64,000 bases of DNA from Thermobifida alba (GCF_023208015.1 NZ_CP051627.1:1798001-1862000), one strand, 5' to 3'; counted from the stretch's first letter, positions 25,268 through 34,840 are shown. The notes: generated by a model from the letters alone, not told the origin. Numbers and translations are program-made.

Positions 25268-26430
25268 TGGTCCACCCCGTGGACGGTGAGCAGGGTGCGC
25301 ATGCGGGCCGCGGCCGTGTCGGGGTCGGTGAGCACTCCGGCGGCGTCGGCGAGGCGGAACGCGGTCGCCAGGTGTGTCAGGTCGCGGGCGCTGTGCAGGC
25401 CACCTACCATGGAGAACCCTTTCTGGTGTCCGTTGAGCCAGGCCAGGAAGGTGATGCCGGTCTTGTAGTAGAAGGTCGGCGCGGCGAACAGGTGCCGGGC
25501 CAGGGGCACGGTGGGTTCCAGCAGCGCGCGGTAGCGGTCGATGTCGCCGTCGTCCAGGGCGTGCAGGGCCTCGGCCGCGGCCGGTGCGATGGCCGCGAAC
25601 ACGCCGAGCAGCGCGTGGGAGTGGCCGTCGCCGTCCCCCAGGATCAGGTCGGGGTAGTTGAAGTCGTCGCCGGTGTACAGCCGCACCCCCGCGGGCAGCA
25701 GGGAGCGCAGCCGTACCTCCAGGGAGGCGTCCAGCAGCGACACCTTGATGCCGTCGACCTTCTCGGCGTGGTCGGCGATGAGTGCGGCCACGCCCTCGAT
25801 GGCGTCGGCGGGGTCGGCGTGCCCCCAGTAGCCGTCGAGCGCGGGGTCGAAGACCGCGCCCAGCCAGTGCAGGACGACGGGCCGGTCGACCTCGGCAAGC
25901 AGCCGCCCATACACCTTGGCGTAGTCCTCGGGGCCGCCGGCGATGGCCGCGAGGGCGCGACTGGCCATGATGACCGGGGTCGCGCCCGCCCCCTGGACGA
26001 CCTCCAACTGTTCCCCGTACGCCTTGATAACGCTTTCCAGAGTGGCCTGCCCGACCTCCAGTTGGTCGGTTCCGACGCCGCAGACCAAGGCCGCGCCCCT
26101 CGTGGCGGCCTCGGCGGCGCTGCGTCGGATCAGTTCGGCGGTGGCGGCCCAGTCCAGTCCCATGCCGCGCTGGGCGGTGTCCATCGCGTCGGCGACGCCC
26201 AGGCCCAGGTCCCACAGGTGGTGGCGGAAGGCCAGGGTGGCGTCCCAGTCGAGCCGGGCGGGCCGTCCGGGCCCGTTGCCGCCCAGCGGGTCGGCCACGA
26301 CGTGGGCGGCGGCGTAAGCAGTGCGCGACCGCGCCGGACCGGTGCGTGTGGGCGTGACCGGTGAGCCGAGCAGGGTGTAGGTCTCCAGGGCGCCCGATGC
26401 GTTGGGCAGCCGCAGGGTCGGCGACGTCAC
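25264..26430 (-). CDS. DUF993 family, dihydrodipicolinate synthase-like
   Basis: A 388-residue protein matching DUF993, which is related to DapA-type TIM barrels. Recognisable strings include LDWDATLAFRHHLWDLGLGVADAMDTAQRG near residue 60, ALVCGVGTDQL, VVLHWLGAVFDPALDGYWGH, GIKVSLLDASLE with a Lys placed like the Schiff-base Lys (about 226), YTGDDFNYPDLILGDG and FYYKTGITFLAWLNGHQ. GTG 26430 overlaps the upstream stop (GTGA). Its enzymatic role is not established; a lyase acting on an oxidised sugar is inference. Confidence 0.85.
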   Translation of the reverse strand: MTSPTLRLPNASGALETYTLLGSPVTPTRTGPARSRTAYAAAHVVADPLGGNGPGRPARLDWDATLAFRHHLWDLGLGVADAMDTAQRGMGLDWAATAELIRRSAAEAATRGAALVCGVGTDQLEVGQATLESVIKAYGEQLEVVQGAGATPVIMASRALAAIAGGPEDYAKVYGRLLAEVDRPVVLHWLGAVFDPALDGYWGHADPADAIEGVAALIADHAEKVDGIKVSLLDASLEVRLRSLLPAGVRLYTGDDFNYPDLILGDGDGHSHALLGVFAAIAPAAAEALHALDDGDIDRYRALLEPTVPLARHLFAAPTFYYKTGITFLAWLNGHQKGFSMVGGLHSARDLTHLATAFRLADAAGVLTDPDTAAARMRTLLTVHGVDQ

Positions 26431-27581
26431 GGCAGGGAGACCTCCTCCAGTTCCACGGTGCGACCGGTCTCGGCCGACCGCAGGCCGGCCTCGGCCAGCT
26501 GCAGCCCGCGCGCTCCCGCCAGCAGGTCGTGGGGGAAGGGCACGTCGGTGCGCAGGTGCCTGAGGAACAGCTCCCACTGGGCGCGGAACCCGTTGGGGAA
26601 CTCGGTGTTGTCGGGCACGGTGTCCCACTGCTCGCGGTAGCCGCCCGGGTCGACGGCGTCGGGGTCCCACACGGCCTTGGGGGTGACCGAGCGGTGCTGG
26701 ACCCGGCAGTTGCGGAGTCCGGCGACGGCGCTGCCGTGCGTGCCGTCCACCTGGAACTCCACCAGTTCGTCCCGGTCCACCCGCACCGACCAGGAGGAGT
26801 TGACCTGCGCGACGATCCCGCCCTCCAGTTCGAACACCGCGTAGGCGGCGTCGTCGGCGGTGGCGTCGTAGCGCTGCCCGTTCTCGTCCCAGCGTTCGGG
26901 GATGTGGGTGGCCACGCGCGCGGTGACCGAGCGCACCGGGGCGAACAGCTGCTCCAGGATGTAGTGCCAGTGCGGGAACATGTCCAGCACGATGCCGCCG
27001 CCGTCCTCGGCCCGGTAGTTCCAGCTGGGGCGTTGCGCGGGCTGCCAGTCTCCCTCGAAGACCCAGTAGCCGAACTCGCCGCGGATCGACAGGATGCGTC
27101 CGAAGAACCCGCTGTCGATGAGGCGGCGCAGCTTGAGCAGTCCGGGCAGGAACAGCTTGTCCTGGACGACGCCGTTCTTCACCCCCGCGTCGCGGGCCAG
27201 TTTGGCCAGTTCAAGGGCGGCACTGAGGTTGTCGGCGGTCGGCTTCTCGACGTAGACGTGCTTGCCCGCGGCGATGGCGCTGCGCACCGCCGCCTCTCGG
27301 GCGTGTGTGATCTGGGCGTCGAAGTACATCTCCACGGAGTCGTCGGAGAGCACCGTGTCGAGGTCGGTGCTCCACCGCTCGATCCCGTGCCGCTCGGCGA
27401 TCGCGCGCAGTTTCTCCGCCGACCGTCCGACGAGGATCGGTTCGGGGATGATCCGGGAGCCGTCGGGCAGCTCCACTCCGCCGTCGTCGCGGATGGCCAG
27501 AACCGATCTGGTCAGGTGTTGGCGGTATCCCATGCGTCCGGTGACGCCGTTCATGGCGACACCCAGCACGTGATCACCCAT
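26427..27581 (-). CDS. Gfo/Idh/MocA family oxidoreductase, first gene of kdgD operon
   Basis: A 384-residue dehydrogenase. The Rossmann segment VAMNGVTGRMGYRQHL is near residue 9, the EKPTADNLS motif near 112, and GGGIVLDMFPHWHYILEQLF lies in the substrate domain. ATG 27581 with AAAGGTGGG is preferred to a TTG further upstream, which lies inside a LacI-type operator. It leads the overlapping series Gfo/Idh-DUF993-isomerase followed by kdgD and the enolase-superfamily gene, so it probably starts the conversion of the sugar feeding that operon. Confidence 0.88.
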   Translation of the reverse strand: MGDHVLGVAMNGVTGRMGYRQHLTRSVLAIRDDGGVELPDGSRIIPEPILVGRSAEKLRAIAERHGIERWSTDLDTVLSDDSVEMYFDAQITHAREAAVRSAIAAGKHVYVEKPTADNLSAALELAKLARDAGVKNGVVQDKLFLPGLLKLRRLIDSGFFGRILSIRGEFGYWVFEGDWQPAQRPSWNYRAEDGGGIVLDMFPHWHYILEQLFAPVRSVTARVATHIPERWDENGQRYDATADDAAYAVFELEGGIVAQVNSSWSVRVDRDELVEFQVDGTHGSAVAGLRNCRVQHRSVTPKAVWDPDAVDPGGYREQWDTVPDNTEFPNGFRAQWELFLRHLRTDVPFPHDLLAGARGLQLAEAGLRSAETGRTVELEEVSLP

Positions 27582-27601
27582 GTGTCGTCCCACCTTTCTC
27601 G

Positions 27602-27615
27602 TGAAAGCGCTTTCC
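27602..27615. promoter_or_regulatory. LacI-type operator 5 (TGAAAGCGCTTTCC)
   Basis: Contains the perfect 12-base palindrome GAAAGCGCTTTC (27603-27614), 21 bases upstream of the first gene of the kdgD operon. It is the most symmetric member of the set and nearly identical to the site at 8121. Confidence 0.7.
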
Positions 27616-28496
27616 AAAGTACGCCAAACCTGCGCTGAACGCCAGTGGGGATCCCGGAGAAGCCCATCTCACCGGGGTGGGAGCAGGCGGTGGGGTGTTC
27701 CGGAACGGCAGTGGTACGGCTCCCCGGGCCGATCGCTCCACACCGGCACCTGGAGGACCCCTTCCCCGAGGTCGGCTCCGCGGGGGACCCGCTCCTCGGC
27801 CTCCACACGGCCGACGGCCTCCTGCTGCTCACCGCGCCTCTGCCCACCCTCGGCACGGGGCACCGGGCGCTTTCCCGCCCTGTTCCTGCGGGAAGACCGG
27901 AGCTTCCCCTCCGGCGACCGGGGCCCGGTCAGCTTCTCCGTGTTCGTGCTGTCAGTCACACCGGCGGCCGACAGTGCGGTCAAGGTGTTCCGGAAAACTC
28001 CGCCAAGGACTCTTCCCAGGGCCGCCCGAGACCGCACCCGAGCACCCGTTCCCCCCGCCGTCCCCGTCGGCGCAGCCCGGACCCCACCGCCCCCGAGGCG
28101 GCGTCCGTCCGTTTCCCCGGACACGCGGAATCCGTTTTCCCAGTGTTCGGGGCTGCTCGCCACAGCACCGCGCCGGCGGATTCGACGGTCCTGTCAACTC
28201 GTGGTGACGACCTTCCGGCAGGGAAGAGAAGGAAAGACCGGAACCGGACCGCCCGGAAAAGATCTCACAGAACCCACCGGTCGACCACAAAGCACCTCGG
28301 TGTCGAGCGACACGCTCTGGCCCTGCCGACGAAGAACCCGAGTCACCGCAGGCCACCGACACAACGACGGAACAGGGAACACCAAATAAAACGGATTTTT
28401 CGCCTCTTTCCTGCGAGCCAGCTTTACAGGTGGACCATTCGGGCATTTCGCATCTCAATTACCGTCGTTATCCGGATTCCCCGCATCTTTCCGCTC
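27616..28496. other. Intergenic, no gene seen
   Basis: About 880 bases between divergent genes. Open frames here are Pro/Arg-rich with no domain and look like chance. GC drops towards 28380-28490, just before the Rpn-like gene, which fits a promoter region. This gap ends the sugar-acid island. Confidence 0.5.
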
Positions 28497-29381
28497 ATGC
28501 CGCCTTTGGAGCACGAACTTCCCCTCGACCTCATTCGCCATTTCCCCGCCCTGGCCCCCTGTCTGTTGGAGCACGTGTCCGCGACACCGTTGCCGGAGTT
28601 CACCCGGGCCCGGTGCGACTCGGGGGACGCGACCACCACCGCGCCGCCGGAACTGCGCGCCGACTCCGTCGTCGTCCTCGAACGCCCTCCGGACTCCGGT
28701 GCGGGCGCCCCGGTCCCGGTGCTGGTCATCGTCGTGGAATGCCAACGCCGTCCCGACGAACGCAAACGCTTCAGCTGGCCCGCTTACGTGGCCAATCTGC
28801 GCGCTCGCTTGGAATGTCCGACGGTCCTGCTCGTCCTCTCTCCGAACAGGGCGGTGGCCCAGTGGTGTGCCGCCCCGATCGACCTGGGCTGGGGCTCCCT
28901 GGTGCACCGGCCGGTCGTGCTGTCCCTGACGGACCTGGCCCCGGTTACCGATCCGGGGCAGGCCTGCGCCGAACCGGAACTGGCGATCCTGGCCGCGATC
29001 GTCCACCACGCCAGTGACCCGGCGGTCCTGGACGCACTGCTCCCCGCGATCGACTCACTCGCCCCGGCCAAGGGAACTTTGTACGCTGACTACGTGCTTG
29101 CGGTGCTGCCCGCCGCGGCCAGGAAATACCTGGAGGACGCTGTGACCACCGGCACCTACGAATTCAAGTCCGACCTCTTCGGCCGCGTCTTCGCCGAGGG
29201 CAAGGCCGAAGGTCGAGCTGAAGGCGAGGCCAATTCGGTACTGCTGATCCTGGAGACCCGCGGCATCACGGTCCCCGACCACGTCCGCCACCGCATCACC
29301 TCCTGCACCGACCTCGACCAACTCGCCACCTGGGTCCGCCGCGCCCTCACCGTCACAACCGCCGAAGAACTGTTCTCCTGA
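28497..29381 (+). CDS. Rpn-like PD-(D/E)XK nuclease family protein
   Basis: A 294-residue protein resembling the Rpn/transposase-like PD-(D/E)XK proteins abundant in actinomycetes. The core is PVLVIVVECQRRPDERKR followed by SWPAYVANLRARL near residues 76-110, with an E-x-Q catalytic signature. The C-terminal part has the charged repeat EGKAEGRAEGEA near 235 and the tail TSCTDLDQLATWVRRAL, both typical of this group. It would cut DNA, possibly in recombination. ATG 28497 is chosen because the coding character starts there. It is convergent with the SWIM/SNF2 pair. Confidence 0.75.
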   Translation: MPPLEHELPLDLIRHFPALAPCLLEHVSATPLPEFTRARCDSGDATTTAPPELRADSVVVLERPPDSGAGAPVPVLVIVVECQRRPDERKRFSWPAYVANLRARLECPTVLLVLSPNRAVAQWCAAPIDLGWGSLVHRPVVLSLTDLAPVTDPGQACAEPELAILAAIVHHASDPAVLDALLPAIDSLAPAKGTLYADYVLAVLPAAARKYLEDAVTTGTYEFKSDLFGRVFAEGKAEGRAEGEANSVLLILETRGITVPDHVRHRITSCTDLDQLATWVRRALTVTTAEELFS

Positions 29382-29429
29382 CCCGAACCCGATGCGATGG
29401 GTGCGGGCCGCACCCGGCGCCCACCGCGT

Positions 29430-30650
29430 TCACAGCTTCCCGTCCAGCAGCGCGCCCAGTGCCGCCACAGGGTCGGTGGCGCTGGGCGCGGCGGGCCACC
29501 ACTTTCCGTCCTCCAGCCGGTAGGGGTACCAGCGGCCGTCACGCCCGTACCGCACCTGTACACCGCGTTCGGGCAATGTCCACCGGTTGCGCCAGGTCCG
29601 CGCCTCGCCGAACTCCGTCTCCGGCCACGCCTCACGCAGCGCGGTGCGTGCCCGCGCCATCTCGTCCGCAGGCGGCTGCCAGGGACGCTCCAGTGTCTCC
29701 AGACCGGTTGCGCCGCCGTGCTGCCAGGCGCGGACGGCGCGTTCGAAGTCTTCGGCGCGTCCGCTGGCGCGCGCCAGTCGCAGCCGTAGCCGCTCCTCGG
29801 GGCAGGTGGCGGCCAGCCGCACGGTGTCCTGCCACACGTCGAGGTCGATGCTCTTCTCGCCGCGCAGCAGGGCCGCGGCACGGTGCGCGGTGTCGGCGGC
29901 GAGCCGCCGCAGTGCGGTGACGTCGAGTTCCTCGGTCTCGGGCAGTGCGGGCACGGCACCGGTGCTCTGGGGTGGCGCGATGGGTTCGGGCAGCGGTGGG
30001 ACGGGGCGGCGCCAGGCCCGAGCGGCGTCTTCCCCGTCCAAAACGGGAGCGGCGGGCTCGACGGCGCCGACGGCGGGTGTGCGGACGCGGCGCAGTTGGT
30101 GGACGAGCGTGTGCTCGGCGCGGCCCCGCAGGAGCAGGAGCAGGAACGGGTCGCGGTCCAGCAGCCAGGCGAACTGGTGGCACAGGGCTGCCGCGTGCCG
30201 GCAGGGGTGATCCCAGTCGGGGCAGTCGCAGGCGAAGTCGAACTCGTCGTCGCGGGGCAGCAGCCGCACCCCCGCCTCCTCTGCTGCTCGGACGAGGTCG
30301 CGAGGCATGTCGTGGTCCAGCAGTGCGGCGATGTGCCCGGCCCGGGCGGCGGCCTCGGCGGCGAACCGGTCCCACTCGGTGTCGGTGAGGGTGCGCACCG
30401 ACACGCTCACCCGCAGCGTCCCCTCGGGTTCGTCGACGGTCGCGAAGACCTGTCCAGGGCTGACGGCGATGCTGCCCACCCTGCCGGTGCGGGCGTAGGC
30501 GCTGCCGGCGCGCAGCTGGTCCGCGTCGAGCGCGGCCTGTTCCACCGCACCGATCCAGGCCCTGCCCCACCAGGTGCGGGCCGTGCCGCCGCGCCCCCGA
30601 ACCGCGGGAAAGGCGGGAAAACCGCGGGCCTCGGCGTCCGTGCCGCTCAT
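29430..30650 (-). CDS. SWIM zinc-finger protein paired with SNF2 helicase (module 1)
   Basis: A 406-residue protein with a SWIM zinc finger near residues 141-155: CDCPDWDHPCRH gives the C-x-C...C-x-H ligands. SWIM domains bind DNA or partner proteins. The N-terminal WWGRAWIGAVE segment is typical of actinobacterial SWIM partners. The start overlaps the SNF2 gene stop by four bases, so both are made together. The same gene order recurs at 57697-61349. The C-terminal half is not assignable. Confidence 0.86.
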   Translation of the reverse strand: MSGTDAEARGFPAFPAVRGRGGTARTWWGRAWIGAVEQAALDADQLRAGSAYARTGRVGSIAVSPGQVFATVDEPEGTLRVSVSVRTLTDTEWDRFAAEAAARAGHIAALLDHDMPRDLVRAAEEAGVRLLPRDDEFDFACDCPDWDHPCRHAAALCHQFAWLLDRDPFLLLLLRGRAEHTLVHQLRRVRTPAVGAVEPAAPVLDGEDAARAWRRPVPPLPEPIAPPQSTGAVPALPETEELDVTALRRLAADTAHRAAALLRGEKSIDLDVWQDTVRLAATCPEERLRLRLARASGRAEDFERAVRAWQHGGATGLETLERPWQPPADEMARARTALREAWPETEFGEARTWRNRWTLPERGVQVRYGRDGRWYPYRLEDGKWWPAAPSATDPVAALGALLDGKL

Positions 30651-33466
30651 CGGTTCCTCCTCAGTTCCACCAGTTCGGCGAGTTCGGTGTCGGTCAGTTC
30701 GCTGAGGGCGGCCTCGCCGGAGGCGAGCACCGCCTCGGCGAGGCCGCGTTTGGCCTCCAGCATGGCGGCGATGCGCTCCTCGACGGTGCCTTCGGTCACC
30801 AGGCGGTGCACCTGTACCGGGCGGGCCTGTCCGATGCGGTGGGCTCGGTCAGTGGCCTGCTCCTCCACGGCCGGGTTCCACCACCGGTCGTAGTGCACGA
30901 CGTGGTCGGCGCGGGTGAGGTTGAGACCGGTCCCCGCGGCGCGCAGTGACAGCAGCAGTACCGGCGCCTGTCCGTCCTGGAAGGCGCGGACCAGCTCTTC
31001 TCGGCGCGCCACCGGGGTGCCGCCGTGCAGCAGCAGCGCGGGCACGCCGCGGTCACGCAGGTGCCGTTCGATGAGCCGCGCCATGGCCACGTACTGGGTG
31101 AACACCAGCGCGGCGCCGTCCTCGGCGAGGATCGTCGTGAGGAGTTCGTCGAGCAGGTCCAGTTTTCCGGAGCGTCCCGGCAGGCGCGGCGCGGACTCCT
31201 TCAGGTACTGGGCGGGGTGGTTGCAGATCTGCTTGAGGCCGGTGAGCAGCGCCATGACCAGGCCGCGGCGGGCCATTCCGGAGGAGGCGCGGACACGTTC
31301 CATGCTCTCGCGTACCAGTGCCTCGTACAGTCCGGCCTGTTCGGGGGTGAGGGCGATCGGGTGGTCCGTCTCGGTCTTGGGTGGCAGTTCCGGGGCGATG
31401 CCCGGGTCGCTCTTGCGGCGGCGCAGCAGGAACGGGCGGACGAGTCGGGCCAGGCGTGCGGCGGAGGACGGGTCGGTGCCCGACTCCACGGCGTCGGCCC
31501 AGCGGGCGCGGAACCGTCCCAGGGGGCCGAGCAGGCCGGGGGTGGTCCAGTCGAGGATGGCCCATAGTTCGGTCAGGTTGTTCTCCACGGGGGTGCCGGT
31601 GAGGGCGACGCGCGCGGCGGAGGGTAGGCGGCGCAGCGCGCGTGCGGTGGCCGAGGCGGGGTTCTTGACGTGCTGGGCCTCGTCGGCGGCGACCAGGTCC
31701 CAGTCGATCCCGGTGAGCCGTGCGGTGTCGACGCGCAGGGTGCCGTAGGTGGTGAGGGTGACTGAGCCGGGTTCGGGGGCCAGTTCGCGGTCGCTGCCGT
31801 GGAAGCGGTGGACCGGGGTGGCGGGGGCGAAGCGGCGGATCTCCCGTTCCCAGTTGCCCAGCAGGGACGCAGGGCACACCACGAGGGTGGCACCGGGCTG
31901 CTCGGCCCGTTCGGCGCGCAGCAGGTGCAGCGCGATGAGGGTGACGGTCTTGCCGAGCCCCATGTCGTCGGCCAGGCAGCAGCCCAGGCCCAGCCGGGTC
32001 ATGCGGTCCAGCCAGCGCAGTCCACGCAGTTGGTAGTCGCGCAGGGGGGCGGCCAGGGCTGCTGGAGGGGTCACGGGCTCCTCCCCGCTGTCGGGATCGC
32101 TGAGGAGTTCCCGCAACCGCTCCAGTCGTCCTGTGGCTGTCAGGGGCACCTGTGTGCCGTCGACCTCGACGGTTCCGGTCAGTGCGGCGGCGAGTGCGTC
32201 GACGGGGGCCAGCGGCGTGTGGCCGCGTCGACGTGCCCTGCGGAGCAGGTCGGAGGGGAGAAGCGCCCACCGGCCGCGCAGCCGTACGAGGGGGCGGTGC
32301 GCCTCGGCGACACGGTCGAGTTCGGCTGCGGTCAGCTCGGTGCCGTCGAGGGTGATGCGCCAGTCCAGCGCGAACGGTTCCGTTCCCAGGCCGGGGCCGG
32401 TGCCGTGGGACGTGTCGGTGTCGCGTACCACGGCGGCGGCGGTGAGGTCGCGGGTCAGGCTCCGGGGCCAGTGCACGTCGACGCCTGCCTCGGCGAGGCG
32501 TTCGGCGGCTGTGCCGAGCAGGTCGTCGAGGTCGGCGTCGGTGAGGGTGAGGGCGTCGGGGACGTTCGTGTCCAGCAGTTGTTCCAGCGGCGGCCAGGCA
32601 GGGGCGGCGCGGCGCAGCGCCAGTGTCGTGTCCAGGCGGGCCCGCGGTCCCAGAGCGGTCTCCTCGTTGCGCCACAGGTCGGCGGCGTCGACCACGAGGC
32701 CGGGGTCGGTACGGCTGTGCACCTGCACGGCGGCGCGCAGGGCCACGTCCTCGGGGAGGTCGTCCCAGTTCTCGGCTCCGTCGGGAAGTTCCACGCGCAG
32801 CGAGAGCCGCACCCCTGTGTCGAGTTCGGCGGTGACCCGGTCGGTCCAGGTGCGCAGGCGCGTCACTCGTTGCGGTTCGGCGGCGGTGAACGGTGCGGCC
32901 CCGGTGAGGCGGGGCGCGGCCGGGGTGCGTACCAGGGTGTCGGCGACCGCGTCGGCCAGGCCGCGCACCAGTGGTTCGGCGAGGGGCAGGAGGGGCGGGT
33001 CGGTGTCGGGCAGGGGGACGGCGCGGGCTGATGGCGGCATGGCGTCGGCGAGTGCCTGCAGGGTACGTGTGTGGTCGGCGTCGAGCGGGCCGATCCGCCA
33101 GGCGTCGTGGTCGGTGTCGGACAGGCCGGGCAGGAGGCGGCCGCGCGCGACGAGCCCCAGGGCCGTCGCGGCGACCGTTCCCCAGAACGCGGCGGCCGGG
33201 TGGGCGTGCGGGCTGCTCCGGGCTGCGAGCAGCACCGGCAGTGCCTCGGTGATGTCCAGGCGCAGCGCGGGCACGGTGACGGTGCGGACGCTGTCGCCGT
33301 GTGGCAGGGCGACGGTGACCGTGTCGGGTTCACCGGTGTCGGCGTCGGGTTCGGTTCCGTCGGGGTTCCACAGGACGAGGGTGGTGGTGCGCGGCGGGTC
33401 GCCCGGTTCGACGGTCACGGCGTAGCGGGCCAGTCGGCGTGCCGTGGATGGTGCGATCGCGGTCAT
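30647..33466 (-). CDS. SNF2-family DEAD/DEAH helicase (module 1)
   Basis: A 939-residue SNF2/RapA-like ATPase. After a long N-terminal region with a SNF2-helicase-associated segment (LDWRITLDGTELTAAELDRV and RLRGRWALLP, about 360-410), the motor starts near 480: Walker A DDMGLGKT near 500, DEAQHVKN near 595, LTGTPVENN near 620, RAAGTGLNL near 843, RWWNPAVEEQATDRAHRIGQ near 862. It would move or remodel protein-DNA complexes. ATG 33466 is preferred to an in-frame ATG at 33508 because the family starts near there. It is translationally coupled to the SWIM gene. Confidence 0.93.
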   Translation of the reverse strand: MTAIAPSTARRLARYAVTVEPGDPPRTTTLVLWNPDGTEPDADTGEPDTVTVALPHGDSVRTVTVPALRLDITEALPVLLAARSSPHAHPAAAFWGTVAATALGLVARGRLLPGLSDTDHDAWRIGPLDADHTRTLQALADAMPPSARAVPLPDTDPPLLPLAEPLVRGLADAVADTLVRTPAAPRLTGAAPFTAAEPQRVTRLRTWTDRVTAELDTGVRLSLRVELPDGAENWDDLPEDVALRAAVQVHSRTDPGLVVDAADLWRNEETALGPRARLDTTLALRRAAPAWPPLEQLLDTNVPDALTLTDADLDDLLGTAAERLAEAGVDVHWPRSLTRDLTAAAVVRDTDTSHGTGPGLGTEPFALDWRITLDGTELTAAELDRVAEAHRPLVRLRGRWALLPSDLLRRARRRGHTPLAPVDALAAALTGTVEVDGTQVPLTATGRLERLRELLSDPDSGEEPVTPPAALAAPLRDYQLRGLRWLDRMTRLGLGCCLADDMGLGKTVTLIALHLLRAERAEQPGATLVVCPASLLGNWEREIRRFAPATPVHRFHGSDRELAPEPGSVTLTTYGTLRVDTARLTGIDWDLVAADEAQHVKNPASATARALRRLPSAARVALTGTPVENNLTELWAILDWTTPGLLGPLGRFRARWADAVESGTDPSSAARLARLVRPFLLRRRKSDPGIAPELPPKTETDHPIALTPEQAGLYEALVRESMERVRASSGMARRGLVMALLTGLKQICNHPAQYLKESAPRLPGRSGKLDLLDELLTTILAEDGAALVFTQYVAMARLIERHLRDRGVPALLLHGGTPVARREELVRAFQDGQAPVLLLSLRAAGTGLNLTRADHVVHYDRWWNPAVEEQATDRAHRIGQARPVQVHRLVTEGTVEERIAAMLEAKRGLAEAVLASGEAALSELTDTELAELVELRRNR

Positions 33467-33553
33467 CCGGTGTGCCCTTCTCCTCGGTGGGCTGCTGCGT
33501 TGGGACAACGAGACCCGCGGCTGTGGGGATTCCCCTCGCCCGCGGGTCTCCGG

Positions 33554-34600
33554 TCAGCGGCTGAGCGGCCGGTGGCGTCGCGCGGCCGGTTTGGCGAAGG
33601 CGGTGGTGAGCAGCAGCAGCGGCCGGCTCACGGCCATGCCGACGGCGTGCTGGTCGATCCGGGCGGTGACTCCCAGTCGGGGGTGCCGAGCAGTTCCCGG
33701 GTGGCTGGGACGGTCACCGGCATCGGGTTCCGCCGTGTGATTGCGCCGAGCCGTCCGGGCATGGTCGCCGGGGCGACGGCGGCGGAAAGGAGGCCCCGGG
33801 GTCTGGACGGCGGTGGCTGTCTGTGGGGCGCGGGCCGGCACGCTGGGGTGGAGCGCAGGAGGAACAGCGGTGCGGCAGCGGTCTGTGCGGGCGCGGTGCC
33901 GCTGCGTACCTGCCGGCCGATGAGCGGGCCGCAGGTGAGCATGCGGTCGGGGCGAGTGCGGCGTTGCCCCTGTCCGCCGTGACGCGGACGGTGTCGGCGA
34001 CCGCGATGCGGTGGCGAGCCGGTCTCGACCTCATCCGGATACCGGGTGGTCAGCAGCACTGTGGTGCCCTGGTCGACCAGGGCACCACAGTGCTGCCAGG
34101 TCTCGGTCCGGTCGTGCGGGGCCGGGCCGGTGGTGGGTCTGTCCGGGGACAGCACCGCGGGTCCGACGTCCAGGTCGGGGCGTCGGCGCGTGCCTCCGGG
34201 GTACTGCGGGTGTGTCGGTGGGATCGAAGTGCTCCAGTGGTTCGGGGTGCGCCGGTACGCGTTCCGTGGGGCGAGACGGCCCTGGCGGTCGGGCCTTCTC
34301 TGGATCTGCTGTCCGGTGAGCGCCTCGTCCGGTGCGGTCTTCTGGCTGATCGGGCCGATGCGGGCGCGTACCCGGTCGGCCGGGTGGGGGACGTCGTGGT
34401 CGGCGACGGTGGCCTGGCCGATGTCGGTGCGCTGCTGGGTGGTGAGGAGGCGCACGGCCGTGGTCTTACCTGTTCCGTTGGGTCGAGCAGGCCGCAGACG
34501 GTTTCGACCGGGAGGTCCGGGGCGAACCGCCCGGGGCTCGCGTGTGGCGGTAGTGCTTGACCAGCCCTCGGGCGGTGACGGCGTGGTCGGTGGGGTGCAC
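33554..34600 (-). pseudogene. Decayed DrrAB-type ABC exporter
   Basis: Remnant of a daunorubicin-resistance-type ABC ATPase and its permease. GTG 34600 with GAGGAGAA begins a typical DrrA N-terminus (HPTDHAVTARGLVKHY). The Walker A survives in a different frame (RPNGTGKTT, about 34465-34490), followed by pieces such as GPISQKTAPDEALTG and GTTVLLTTRYPDEVE. Near 33554-33700 the end of a DrrB-like permease survives (LLTTAFAKPAARRHRPLSR, stop at 33554). Most of the permease and the ATPase signature region are deleted. No functional exporter can result. Confidence 0.7.
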
Positions 34601-34631
34601 GGGTTCTCCTCGACGTCGTTCCTCTTTTCTA

Positions 34632-34649
34632 CGTACAGCGTACCGTACG
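34632..34649. promoter_or_regulatory. Possible TetR-type operator before decayed exporter
   Basis: CGTAC-N8-GTACG, an interrupted palindrome 32 bases upstream of the old DrrA start. Such sites control DrrAB pairs through TetR regulators, and a TetR gene lies at 35496-36272. The link is inference. Confidence 0.4.
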
Positions 34650-34840
34650 CCATACGACATTGAGGAAGTCCCTCCTCGCGCCGTACACGACCGGTTGTCC
34701 ACACCCCGGCCGATCCCACTGGAGCCGCCTGTCCGGGGCCGCCTACCGTTGCGGAACGAGTGACCCCGACCAGAACGCCCCAACGCAGGGCAGCACACAG
34801 GTCGCCCATGCCCTCACACCGATCCGCGGGAGGCCTTGCC

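Noticed and set aside
26026-26040. Operator-like string ATAACGCTTTCC inside the DUF993 gene
   Set aside because: It lacks symmetry around AGCGCT and lies in coding sequence far from a start, so it is probably chance.
27616-28496. Several 60-190 codon frames in the gap before the Rpn-like gene
   Set aside because: They are Pro/Arg-rich on both strands with no start signals or family pattern.
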